Source of the DNA: DAIDKA01 sp963726995
Lineage (GTDB): Bacteria; Pseudomonadota; Gammaproteobacteria; Steroidobacterales; Steroidobacteraceae
DNA: 64,000 nt
NCBI GenBank assembly: GCA_963726995.1
Contig: CAVSEP010000007.1
Coordinates: forward strand, 186,001-250,000
Direction of reading: 5' to 3'
Made by a program: the position numbers and the translations under genes. The notes under the pieces were generated by a model. The model did no database searches, was not told the origin of the DNA, and saw nothing but the letters and a program-made list of their open reading frames with translations. Each line of letters starts with the position of its first letter. Positions within the stretch are counted from its first letter, which is position 1. Shown one piece after another: positions 1 through 8,396 of this stretch.

Positions 1-947
1 ATGGACTCCGGAGTCGGCGCGGTATCGGCGCCGTTGCGGTAGCGGGCCCCCTGCCGCAGGCTCTCGCTGCGGCTCTTCACATCCTGCGCGACATTGGTCT
101 TGCTCTCCAGAATCGCGCGCGCCCGGGCGATCAACGCTATCAGCGCCTCGCACTCCGGCCGACCGCCATAGGCATCGACGGGCTCGCGCCGCGCGACGGC
201 CTCCTTGGCCAGGCTGACCAGCGACGTGTCCGCCAGCCGCAGGCACAGGACTTCCGCATAGGCGATCGCGGCCAGGTTGATGGCGCGCCGGGCATCCACC
301 GATAGCCCGGGGAATTCCGGCGGCTGCGCGCCGTCGATGGCGCTCAGCTCCTCGCGCGCCTGATCCAGCTGTGTCGCGGCAAGACTCAAGGCCCCCTGCG
401 CGCCAACCAGCCGGTGATCCAGGTCGCGGCGCTTGAAGTAATGCCAGAACCGCGTCAGCAGCGCGCGCCGGGCGGTCAGGTCAGCCACGAACTGCTGTGC
501 GTCATTGAACTGCGTCTGGGTGGTGCGCAGCGCATCCTCGGCGGCCTGGCGTCGTGCGAACTGGCTGCGATTGAATTCGACGAACAGGTTGCGGCGTTCG
601 CGCTCCTCCTGCTGGGCCGAGAGCTCGGTGGTGAACTGCTCGAGAATTTCGCGGCCGCGCTGCCACAGGGCGCGAAGCTGGTAGAACACCAGCGCGGGAT
701 AGGCGGTCTCGCTCATGCCCAGTCGCGACTCCAGGGCGCCGAGCATCTCCTGAACGCGGGCCGTGGCCCCCTCCTGCTGCTTGATCCGGTCCTTCAGGCG
801 ATAGATCTCTTCCTGCAGCTCGCCATAGGCCTTCTTCAGTTCGGCGCGACTGCGGAACAGCGTCAGGACGCGATGATCATCCTCCGGAGCATCGACCGGC
901 TTGGGAGTGACGCGGATCAGGCGGCTGAATTGTTCCAGGGTCTTCAT
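1..947 (-). CDS. Coiled-coil cytoplasmic protein, unknown function (3' end outside window)
   Basis: About 315 codons are visible and the frame is still open at base 1, so the C-terminus is missing. The start is the ATG at complement 945-947, the first Met of the frame. Residues about 33-77 and 95-200 are dense in K, E, Q and R with heptad-like spacing, suggesting long coiled coils. A more hydrophobic helical stretch follows around residues 215-260. There is no signal peptide or membrane segment, so a cytoplasmic location is likely. It lies 44 bases downstream of the DUF1249 gene on the same strand and could be cotranscribed with it. I do not recognise the family and assign no function. Confidence 0.75.
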   Translation of the reverse strand, partial: MKTLEQFSRLIRVTPKPVDAPEDDHRVLTLFRSRAELKKAYGELQEEIYRLKDRIKQQEGATARVQEMLGALESRLGMSETAYPALVFYQLRALWQRGREILEQFTTELSAQQEERERRNLFVEFNRSQFARRQAAEDALRTTQTQFNDAQQFVADLTARRALLTRFWHYFKRRDLDHRLVGAQGALSLAATQLDQAREELSAIDGAQPPEFPGLSVDARRAINLAAIAYAEVLCLRLADTSLVSLAKEAVARREPVDAYGGRPECEALIALIARARAILESKTNVAQDVKSRSESLRQGARYRNGADTAPTPES

Positions 948-991
948 GTGTGGCGGCTTGGGGTTCGGCGGCCACGCATCCTGAACCCCCT

Positions 992-1462
992 TCAGCGGGG
1001 CTCCGCGGCGGCCGGCGCAAAGCGGTGCCCCCGCTCCACGCAGTATTCCAGCCACTTGTTTAGCATGATGTTGCGGGCCCAGCGCTGATCCAGTTCACAG
1101 GCCACGGTATTGCGCAGCGCCCGCAGCGCGGCGTGTTCGTGGCAATGCGCCCATTCCTGGGCCTCCACCAGCCGCGCGTCGTGATACACCCGCACGCCCA
1201 TGTCGGGGAAGCGCCGGGTGGCGTCCTGATCGGGGATCAGGTAGGTGAGATTCACGGTGGTGGTATAGGGAGAGCGCTCCACCACCGACAGCTGCAGATC
1301 ACAGTCGCCCGGCACCCGCGAGAGGTATTCGCCCCGCAGCAGCGCCACATTGCCCGCCAGCCACCCCAGCCGGATGTAGTTGCTTTCGTACAGGCTCATC
1401 AAGGCGACGAAACTTCGGGGGGTCGCGCGCCAGGAGACTGCTGTCAGGGCGTCATTGAGCAT
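992..1462 (-). CDS. DUF1249 (YqiB-like) family protein
   Basis: The 156-residue protein resembles E. coli YqiB (DUF1249) across its length: an N-terminal LMSLYESNYIRLGWL helix, a central VVERSPYTTTVNL strand, the MGVRVYHDARLVEAQ motif, and a C-terminal LNKWLEYCVERGH segment. No biochemical activity is established for the family. A TTG at 1489 would add nine residues, but the ATG at 1462 is preferred because the family normally begins close to the MxxLYExNY helix. It sits 47 bases after orn on the same strand. A promoter-like TTGCAC/TATAGT pair overlapping a perfect palindrome lies directly before the ATG. Family assignment is confident; the start is less so. Confidence 0.85.
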   Translation of the reverse strand: MLNDALTAVSWRATPRSFVALMSLYESNYIRLGWLAGNVALLRGEYLSRVPGDCDLQLSVVERSPYTTTVNLTYLIPDQDATRRFPDMGVRVYHDARLVEAQEWAHCHEHAALRALRNTVACELDQRWARNIMLNKWLEYCVERGHRFAPAAAEPR

Positions 1463-1468
1463 GCCCCG

Positions 1469-1496
1469 ACTATATCGCACGTTGGTCAACGTGCAA
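1469..1496 (-). promoter_or_regulatory. Candidate promoter with overlapping 8-bp palindrome
   Basis: On the minus strand TTGCAC (1496-1491) is followed by 16 bases and TATAGT (1474-1469), a good sigma70-like spacing. The palindrome GCACGTTG-GT-CAACGTGC (1477-1494) covers most of the -35 box and the spacer, the usual place for a repressor operator. The -10 box ends only six bases before the DUF1249 ATG at 1462, so that message would be nearly leaderless. Inference from pattern only. Confidence 0.4.
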
Positions 1497-1509
1497 CCCG
1501 TGCAATACG

Positions 1510-2094
1510 TCAGGTTTGTGAAGAATTTCCGCTTGCGTTCTCGCCGCGGAACGCCGGCGCCAGCAACTGTGCACGATAGTGCTGCAGTTCGCGGATGGAC
1601 TCGCGGATGTCTGCTAGCGCAAGATGCGCACCTTGCTTCGTGAAACCCGCGACCACCTGGGGCGCCCAGCGACGCGCGAGTTCCTTGAGCGTGCTGACAT
1701 CAAGATTACGATAGTGGAAGAATTTCTCAAGACGTGGCATGTGCCGTGCCAGGAAGCGCCGATCCTGGCAGATACTGTTGCCGCAGATCGGCGAGGCACC
1801 GGCGGGCACCCAGCCAGCCAGAAAATCCAGGGTCCGCTGTTCGGCATCCGCGACGCCGATCTGGCTGGCGCGCACCCGGGCCACGAGGCCCGATGAGCCG
1901 TGCTGGCGCTGATTCCACTCATCCATGCGTGCCAGCGCGGCCTCGGGCTGATGCACCGCAATCTCCGGTCCCTCCGCCAGCACGTTGAGATCCTTGTCCG
2001 TGACGATGGTCGCGATCTCGATGATGTCGTCGGCCTCCGGGCTGAGGCCGGTCATCTCCAGGTCGATCCAGATCAGGTTTTCAGTATTTGACAT
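1510..2094 (-). CDS. orn: Oligoribonuclease
   Basis: A 194-residue DEDD-family 3'-5' exoribonuclease that degrades 2-5 nt RNAs and the linear dinucleotides left by cyclic-di-GMP breakdown; essential in several gammaproteobacteria. The N-terminus MSNTENLIWIDLEMTGL carries exonuclease motif I (D..E). Motif II is around GNSICQDRRFL, with NLDVSTLKELARRW following. The C-terminal HLALADIRESI holds the last catalytic His/Asp. Length matches the family (about 180-200). The ATG at 2094 is chosen because homologues start just before this motif. It is divergent from rsgA, 25 bases away, the same arrangement as E. coli orn/rsgA. Confidence 0.97.
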   Translation of the reverse strand: MSNTENLIWIDLEMTGLSPEADDIIEIATIVTDKDLNVLAEGPEIAVHQPEAALARMDEWNQRQHGSSGLVARVRASQIGVADAEQRTLDFLAGWVPAGASPICGNSICQDRRFLARHMPRLEKFFHYRNLDVSTLKELARRWAPQVVAGFTKQGAHLALADIRESIRELQHYRAQLLAPAFRGENASGNSSQT

Positions 2095-2119
2095 GGCGAA
2101 GCCGCATTCTATCTGACGC

Positions 2120-3010
2120 ATGAGCTTTACCGCACGTGTCATCGCAGCCTTCGGTCGACACCTCGTGGTGCGCGATGCGCAGGGCCAGGAGCGCGCCGCC
2201 AGACCCTTCGGCCGCAAGCTCCAGATCGTGTGCGGAGACCAGGTGAGCTGCGAAATCGACGCCCATCATGACGAGGCCCACGTCACCGCGGTGCTGCCGC
2301 GTACCAGTTGTCTGTATCGCACCAATCTGCGCGCGGCCGAGGAGCCCGTCGTTGCCAATCTGACCCTGATGCTGGTGACGCTCGCGCCGCTGCCCGTGCC
2401 GGATCTGTTCATGATCGACCGCTACCTCGCCGCCGCGGCCTCCGCCGGCATCCGCGCCACGCTGGTGTACAACAAGTGCGAACTGCCGTGGCCCGCGCAG
2501 CTGGCCGGTGAGCTGGAAAGCTATACGGCGGTGGGCTACACCCATCTGGCCGTCTCGGCGAAGACCGATACCGGCATGGCCGCGCTGCGCGCGGCCTGTG
2601 CGGGGGACATCGCCGCGTTCGTCGGACAGTCCGGCGTGGGCAAGTCCTCGCTGGTCGGTCAGCTGGTGCCGGAGGCACAGATCCGCACCGGCGAGCTGAT
2701 GCTGCGCCGGCAGGAAGGCACGCACACGACGACCGCTTCGCAGCTGTACGACCTGGCCGGCGGCGGGCACCTGATCGACTCCCCGGGAGTGCGCGACTTC
2801 GCGCCGGCGTTGTCCCGGCTCGAGCCCACATCGCTCGGTTTCCTGGAAGTCGCGCAGTACGCGCCGCAGTGCCGCTTCGATGACTGTCGTCATCTGCGGG
2901 AGCCCGCCTGCGCGGTGCGCGCGGCCAGCGAGGCCGGCCGGATCAGTCCCCGGCGCTACGAAAGCTACCGGCGCCTGCGACACCTGTTTGAAACGCTGGG
3001 CAGGCGCTAA
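2120..3010 (+). CDS. rsgA: Ribosome small-subunit GTPase RsgA
   Basis: A 296-residue circularly permuted GTPase that checks late 30S maturation. An N-terminal OB-like domain (about 1-75) precedes GTPase motifs in permuted order: G4-like NKCE at 118-121 (Glu where most have Asp), P-loop GQSGVGKSS at 169-177 and G3 DSPG at 220-223. A C-terminal zinc site follows with C251, C256, H258 and C264. Order and length are typical of RsgA/YjeQ. The stop overlaps the recR stop on the other strand by four bases, so the genes converge. Divergent from orn. The N-terminus is a little shorter than in E. coli (350 aa). Confidence 0.97.
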   Translation: MSFTARVIAAFGRHLVVRDAQGQERAARPFGRKLQIVCGDQVSCEIDAHHDEAHVTAVLPRTSCLYRTNLRAAEEPVVANLTLMLVTLAPLPVPDLFMIDRYLAAAASAGIRATLVYNKCELPWPAQLAGELESYTAVGYTHLAVSAKTDTGMAALRAACAGDIAAFVGQSGVGKSSLVGQLVPEAQIRTGELMLRRQEGTHTTTASQLYDLAGGGHLIDSPGVRDFAPALSRLEPTSLGFLEVAQYAPQCRFDDCRHLREPACAVRAASEAGRISPRRYESYRRLRHLFETLGRR

Positions 3011-3607
3011 CCCATCACCTGGCGACCCACCAGCGCGTGCGCGAGGGTCCCGCCATCCACGTATTCGAGTTCTCCGCCCACCGGTACCCCATGGGCGATG
3101 CGCGTGGCCTGGATGCCGCGCGAGAGCGCCAGTTCGCGCAGGTAGTGCGCCGTCGCCTCGCCCTCGACCGTGGGATTGGTGGCCAGAATCGAGCTCCTGG
3201 ACCTTGCCCTCGGCCAGCAAGGCCTCGAGCTCCCGGGCGCCGAGCTCATCCGGACCCACGCCATCCAGGGGGGACAGATGCCCCATCAGCACGAAGTAAT
3301 AGCCGCGATAACTGCCGGAGAGCTCCACCGCCACCACGTCGGCCGGTGATTCCACCACGCACAGCAGCGTCGGGTCGCGCTGCGGCGCCGCGCAGATCGA
3401 ACACAGTTCGTCATCGGTGAGCATGCGGCAGCGACGGCAGCGCTGCACCGAATCCAGCGCGGTGCCCAGCGCCAGTACCAGCGCGTGGGCGCCGGGGCGC
3501 CCTTCCTGCAACAGGTGAAAGGCCATGCGCTGTGCGGTCTTGGGTCCCACGCCCGGCAGGGCGCGCAGGGCATCGATCAGTTTCAGCAGATTGCGCGAGT
3601 GCTTCAT
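3007..3607 (-). CDS. recR: Recombination protein RecR, with a single-base frameshift
   Basis: RecR works with RecF and RecO to load RecA at gaps. Residues 1-140 from the ATG at 3607 read as RecR: helix-hairpin-helix LPGVGPKTAQRMAFHLL, then a zinc finger with Cys pairs (CRRCRML..CSIC), then the start of the Toprim domain. After EGKVQEL the frame shifts; the rest (ILATNPTVEGEATAHYL to VGRQVMG) continues in another frame to 3007. Removing one base near 3190 gives an unbroken 199-residue protein, the normal RecR length. The intact sequence on both sides suggests an assembly error, though a recent pseudogene cannot be excluded. It follows ebfC with no gap, the usual dnaX-ebfC-recR order. Confidence 0.9.
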
Positions 3608-3931
3608 CTAGAAGGGCAGTTTCACACCCGGCGGCAGCTGCAGGCCGGCGGTGACCTGGGCCATCATCTCCTGGGTGCGCTGCTCCACCTTGTGGGCCGC
3701 GTCATTGAAGGCGGCGACCAGCAGGTCCTCGAGCATTTCGCGATCCTCCTGGGCCACGGCCGGCTCGATCTGCACCCGCTTGACCTGATGGCGGCCCGTG
3801 AGGGTGACCTTGACCATGCCGCCTCCGGACTCTCCTACCACCTCGATGTTCTGCACCTCCGCCTGAGCCTTCTGCATGCGGTCCTGCATGACCTGGGCCT
3901 GCTTCATCAAGTTGCCGATATTGCCGCGCAT
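3608..3931 (-). CDS. ebfC: YbaB/EbfC family nucleoid-associated protein
   Basis: A 107-residue small basic/acidic helical protein of the YbaB/EbfC family, which forms tweezer-like dimers that bind DNA. Visible features are the long N-terminal helix (NLMKQAQVMQDRMQKAQ), a central glycine-rich turn (GESGGGMVKVTLTGRH) and the C-terminal PPGVKLPF typical of the family. It lies between dnaX and recR: its stop directly abuts the recR start codon and it begins 30 bases after dnaX, so the three are almost certainly one operon. Exact cellular role in this organism is unknown. Confidence 0.96.
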   Translation of the reverse strand: MRGNIGNLMKQAQVMQDRMQKAQAEVQNIEVVGESGGGMVKVTLTGRHQVKRVQIEPAVAQEDREMLEDLLVAAFNDAAHKVEQRTQEMMAQVTAGLQLPPGVKLPF

Positions 3932-3961
3932 GAGTTTGCCAATGCTCCTGAAAAAGGGGAC

Positions 3962-5587
<1,626 letters not shown>

Positions 5588-5617
5588 AGCTCACCCTTGT
5601 CCTGACTGGGAGGTGAT

Positions 5618-5704
5618 CCGCACCAGCTTGGATTCCGGCGCCCGACATCGCCGCTGCCGCTGCTCCCTTCCGGGCCTGACGGGATTCACGACTGGTCGTC
5701 GCGG
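5618..5704 (-). ncRNA. ffs: Bacterial small SRP RNA (4.5S RNA)
   Basis: On the minus strand the sequence holds the universal SRP domain IV core, GTCAGGCCCGGAAGGGAGCA (complement of about 5662-5681), with the GGAA tetraloop and the asymmetric AGCA internal loop that binds Ffh. Flanking segments pair (CCGC..ACCAG with CTGGTGCGG), closing a single hairpin of about 87 bases. Ends are set from this closing helix and may be several bases off. It lies between tRNA-Ser and dnaX, a common position in gammaproteobacteria. Confidence 0.9.
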
Positions 5705-5755
5705 AGTAGCCGATGCGGACCACCATGGACCGGAAACGGGTGCGGCGGCCGAGAC

Positions 5756-5847
5756 TGGCGGAGAGGGTGGGATTCGAACCCACGAACACCCGTGAAGATG
5801 TTACTGGAATTCCAGTCCAGCGCCTTCGACCGCTCGGCCACCTCTCC
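5756..5847 (-). tRNA. tRNA-Ser (anticodon GGA)
   Basis: A 92-base class II tRNA with encoded CCA. The acceptor stem GGAGAGG/CCTCTCC has discriminator G. The anticodon stem CTGGA/TCCAG encloses loop CTGGAAT with anticodon GGA, reading UCC and UCU. A long variable arm (about 15 bases) precedes the T-arm GGTTCGAATCC, as expected for serine. It lies about 50 bases upstream of the SRP RNA on the same strand. Confidence 0.96.
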
Positions 5848-5951
5848 CATCAATAACTTATAGAACTTTTCTCAACCTAGAAATCAAGCCGGCGCGATGC
5901 GCCAGGCGCGCGCGCAATCATACTACGAAGCCACCGCGTGCAAGTTCGTGC

Positions 5952-6254
5952 TCACACCGCCGGTGGCGGTCGCGGCCCCTTCGGCTCGGTGAACTTCGGC
6001 GGTTCATCCAGGCAGGGGTCCTTGGGTCCGCGCGGCGGCAGCGCAGGCTCGTTCAGCGCCGGAACCTGCAGGGCGCTCTTGGTATCCGGCGGATCGATGC
6101 CCAGCGGCACCCGCAACGGCGGCACGCTGGTCGCCTTCAGATAGCTATCCGTGTCATTCGCGCAGGAATGCGTGATCGAGCGCCACGCATGGCAGCCACT
6201 CAGCATCAGGCCCGCGGCCGCCAGCAGCGCGATAGTGCGCAATCCCTTCAGCAT
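5952..6254 (-). CDS. Short lipoprotein after dapA, resembling only the N-terminal lasso of BamC
   Basis: A 100-residue lipoprotein. The start ATG at 6254 gives a basic N-terminus, a hydrophobic core and lipobox LSGC with lipidated Cys21; the mature part is about 80 residues. It is Pro-rich with no predicted fold. The segment YLKATSVPPLRVPLGIDPP resembles the unstructured N-terminal segment of BamC (NlpB), which wraps around BamD in the outer-membrane protein assembly complex. BamC in E. coli is encoded directly after dapA, as this gene is (19 bases after). Both BamC helix-grip domains are absent. Function as a minimal BamC is inference; it may simply be an unrelated Pro-rich lipoprotein. Confidence 0.75.
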   Translation of the reverse strand: MLKGLRTIALLAAAGLMLSGCHAWRSITHSCANDTDSYLKATSVPPLRVPLGIDPPDTKSALQVPALNEPALPPRGPKDPCLDEPPKFTEPKGPRPPPAV

Positions 6255-6273
6255 CAAAACACCTCTACTCAAG

Positions 6274-7152
6274 TTACCGCAGGGCCCCGGACTCGCGCAG
6301 CGAGCGCTCCAGCGCCGGTTCAAACTGCGCCGACAGCGGCGTCAGCGGCAGGCGCACGCTGGGGCCCATCAGTCCCATGCGCGCCAGCGCCCATTTGGCC
6401 GGAATGGGGTTGGTCTCCAGGAACAACGTCTCATGCAACGAGGCCATGCCCGCATCGAGCCTGGCGGCGCCGGCCGCATCCCCGCGCAGTGCTGCGGCGA
6501 TCATGTCGGCCATCATCCGCGGCACCACGTTGGCGGTCACCGAAATCACGCCCTTGGCCCCTGCCAGGACGGTCTCCCGGGCCGAGGCGTCATCGCCGCT
6601 CAACACCTCGAAGCTGCCCGGCACCAGAGCCAGGATTTCCCGCACCCTCGAGACCTGGGCAACGGCCTCTTTGACCGCGGCCAGCCGCGGGAGTTGCGCG
6701 ATGCGGGCCACGGTGGCCGGCAACATGTCCACGGCGGTCCGGGACGGCACGTTGTAGGCGATAACCGGGACCCGCGAGGCGGCCGCCGCGGCCTCATAGT
6801 GCCGGAACAGGCCCTCCTGGGTGGGCCGATTGTAGGCCGGCGTGACGATGAGCACGGCATCGACGGGCAGCGCGGATACGGCCCGGACGCGCTCCACGGT
6901 CGCGGCCGTGTCGCTGCTGCCGGCCCCGGTGATCACCTGGATCCGGCCCCGGATCTGCTCGCAGGCCCGCCGCGTCAGCTCCAGCAGCTCGGCGTTGGAG
7001 AGGGTGGCGGACTCCCCGGTGGTGCCGCCGACGACGATGCCGCGAGTGCCGTTCTCGATATGGAAGTCGATCAGGCGCGCCCATGCCTGGAAATCCAGCC
7101 CGCCGTCGGCGTGCATGGGGGTGACGATTGCGACCAGGCTGCCTGAAAACAT
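6274..7152 (-). CDS. dapA: 4-hydroxy-tetrahydrodipicolinate synthase
   Basis: First committed enzyme of lysine and diaminopimelate synthesis, condensing pyruvate with aspartate semialdehyde. The 292-residue TIM barrel has the signature GTTGESATL, catalytic tyrosine in IAYNVPSRT, and the Schiff-base lysine in LAAVKEA. The start is the ATG at 7152 (MFSGSLVAIVTPM), matching the E. coli MFTGS start; an in-frame TTG two codons earlier is less likely. Probably cotranscribed with the downstream short lipoprotein. Divergent from gcvR, with a 198-base gap in which I saw no clear promoter or operator. Confidence 0.98.
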   Translation of the reverse strand: MFSGSLVAIVTPMHADGGLDFQAWARLIDFHIENGTRGIVVGGTTGESATLSNAELLELTRRACEQIRGRIQVITGAGSSDTAATVERVRAVSALPVDAVLIVTPAYNRPTQEGLFRHYEAAAAASRVPVIAYNVPSRTAVDMLPATVARIAQLPRLAAVKEAVAQVSRVREILALVPGSFEVLSGDDASARETVLAGAKGVISVTANVVPRMMADMIAAALRGDAAGAARLDAGMASLHETLFLETNPIPAKWALARMGLMGPSVRLPLTPLSAQFEPALERSLRESGALR

Positions 7153-7350
7153 TCCCAAATCTACCCAAAAACCTAACGGCCGCGTCGGCGCGGAGCGCGC
7201 GATGGTACGAGGCGACGCGGGCTTGGGGCAAGCTCGGTTTTTGCAGCCCCCGCGCTGTCAAATCGACCGGGCGGCCCCATCGCCCCCTGGTCCGGCCGCC
7301 AAGGTCGCCTTGGACGGGTGCAACCGGTACACTCGGTGCGCTTGTTTTGG

Positions 7351-7899
7351 ATGACGGCCCCCGAGAAGATGAAGCAACACCTCGCTGTATCAGCGATCGG
7401 CAGCGACCGGACCGGGATGGTCCACGAACTAACCCGGGTGATCACCGAGTGTGGGGGCAACATCAGCGAAAGCCGGATGGCGAATCTGGGCACCGAGTTC
7501 GCGATGCTGCTGCTGGTTTCCGGTAACTGGCATGCCCTGGCGAAGCTTGAAACCGAGCTCAAGCGCCTGATGGAGACCAGCAATCTGTCCGTGCACCTGC
7601 GGCGCACCGAACCGCGCAGCGCGCGCACCGACATGCTGCCGTACTCGATCGATGTGGTGTGCCTGGACCAGACCGGCATCGTCTCCGGCCTGTCGGGATT
7701 CTTCTCCACCCGCGGCATCGACATCGCGGAAGTTTCCACCCGCAGCTATCCGGCCGCCCATACCGGCGCGCCGATGTTCTCGGTCCAGATGATCATCAAT
7801 GTGCCCAGCCGCATCCATGTGGCGCACCTGCGGGAGGAGTTCATGGAGTTTTGCGACTCGCTGAATCTGGACGCGATACTGGAGCCGGTGAAGGCTTGA
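7351..7899 (+). CDS. gcvR: GcvR-like tandem ACT-domain regulator
   Basis: The 182-residue protein has two ACT domains (about 5-80 and 95-175): the first starts LAVSAIGSDRTGMVHELTRV, the second SIDVVCLDQTGIVSGLSGFF. In E. coli GcvR binds glycine and represses the glycine-cleavage operon through GcvA. Neighbours dapA and prxQ match the E. coli dapA-gcvR-bcp order, supporting orthology. The start is uncertain: ATG at 7351 is chosen, but ATG at 7369 (preceded too closely by GAGAAG) is possible. No gcv gene is in the window, so the target is inferred from the family. Confidence 0.88.
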   Translation: MTAPEKMKQHLAVSAIGSDRTGMVHELTRVITECGGNISESRMANLGTEFAMLLLVSGNWHALAKLETELKRLMETSNLSVHLRRTEPRSARTDMLPYSIDVVCLDQTGIVSGLSGFFSTRGIDIAEVSTRSYPAAHTGAPMFSVQMIINVPSRIHVAHLREEFMEFCDSLNLDAILEPVKA

Positions 7900-7925
7900 A
7901 TTTGCCGCCGCTGACGGACGATCCC

Positions 7926-8396
7926 ATGCCAAAAGTTGCATTGGACCGCAAGGTCCCGGAATTCACTCTGCCCGCCACCGGCCGCGATGAGGCCTGGAGC
8001 CTGAAGGCCGTGAAGGGGCGCAAACTCGTGCTGTTCTTCTATCCGAAGGACATGACCAGCGGCTGCACGCTGGAAGCCCAGGGGTTTCGCGACCACGCCG
8101 CGGCGTTCCGCCGTGCCGGAACGGACATCGTGGGCATCTCGCGCGACACGCTCGCCTCACACGAGAAATTCTGCCTGAAGGAAAAGCTGCCCTACCGGCT
8201 GCTCTCCGACAGCGGGGAAAAGGTCTGCCGGCTGTTTGACGTGATCCAGGAGAAATCACTGTACGGGCGCAAGTACATGGGAATCGAGCGCAGCACCTTC
8301 CTGATCGACGCGCAGGGCTACCTGCGGCAGGAGTGGCGCAAGGTGAAAGTCAAAGGACACGTGGAGGAAGTACTTGAAGCGGCGCAGCGGCTCTGA
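7926..8396 (+). CDS. bcp: Peroxiredoxin Q/Bcp (thioredoxin-dependent thiol peroxidase)
   Basis: A 156-residue PrxQ-family peroxidase that reduces hydrogen and organic peroxides using thioredoxin. The peroxidatic motif is DMTSGCTLEAQ with Cys47. The resolving cysteine found five residues later in E. coli Bcp is absent (Gln). A second cysteine, Cys83 in EKFCLKEKL, matches the position of the resolving Cys in the alpha3-type PrxQ of Xanthomonas. The start ATG at 7926 fits the family N-terminus. It follows gcvR by 26 bases and overlaps the following phoH-like gene by 23 bases. Confidence 0.95.
   Translation: MPKVALDRKVPEFTLPATGRDEAWSLKAVKGRKLVLFFYPKDMTSGCTLEAQGFRDHAAAFRRAGTDIVGISRDTLASHEKFCLKEKLPYRLLSDSGEKVCRLFDVIQEKSLYGRKYMGIERSTFLIDAQGYLRQEWRKVKVKGHVEEVLEAAQRL

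Noticed and set aside
2081..3607. A 508-residue open frame covering recR and beyond
   Set aside because: Only the first 140 residues are RecR-like; the rest is the antisense of rsgA and arises from the recR frameshift.
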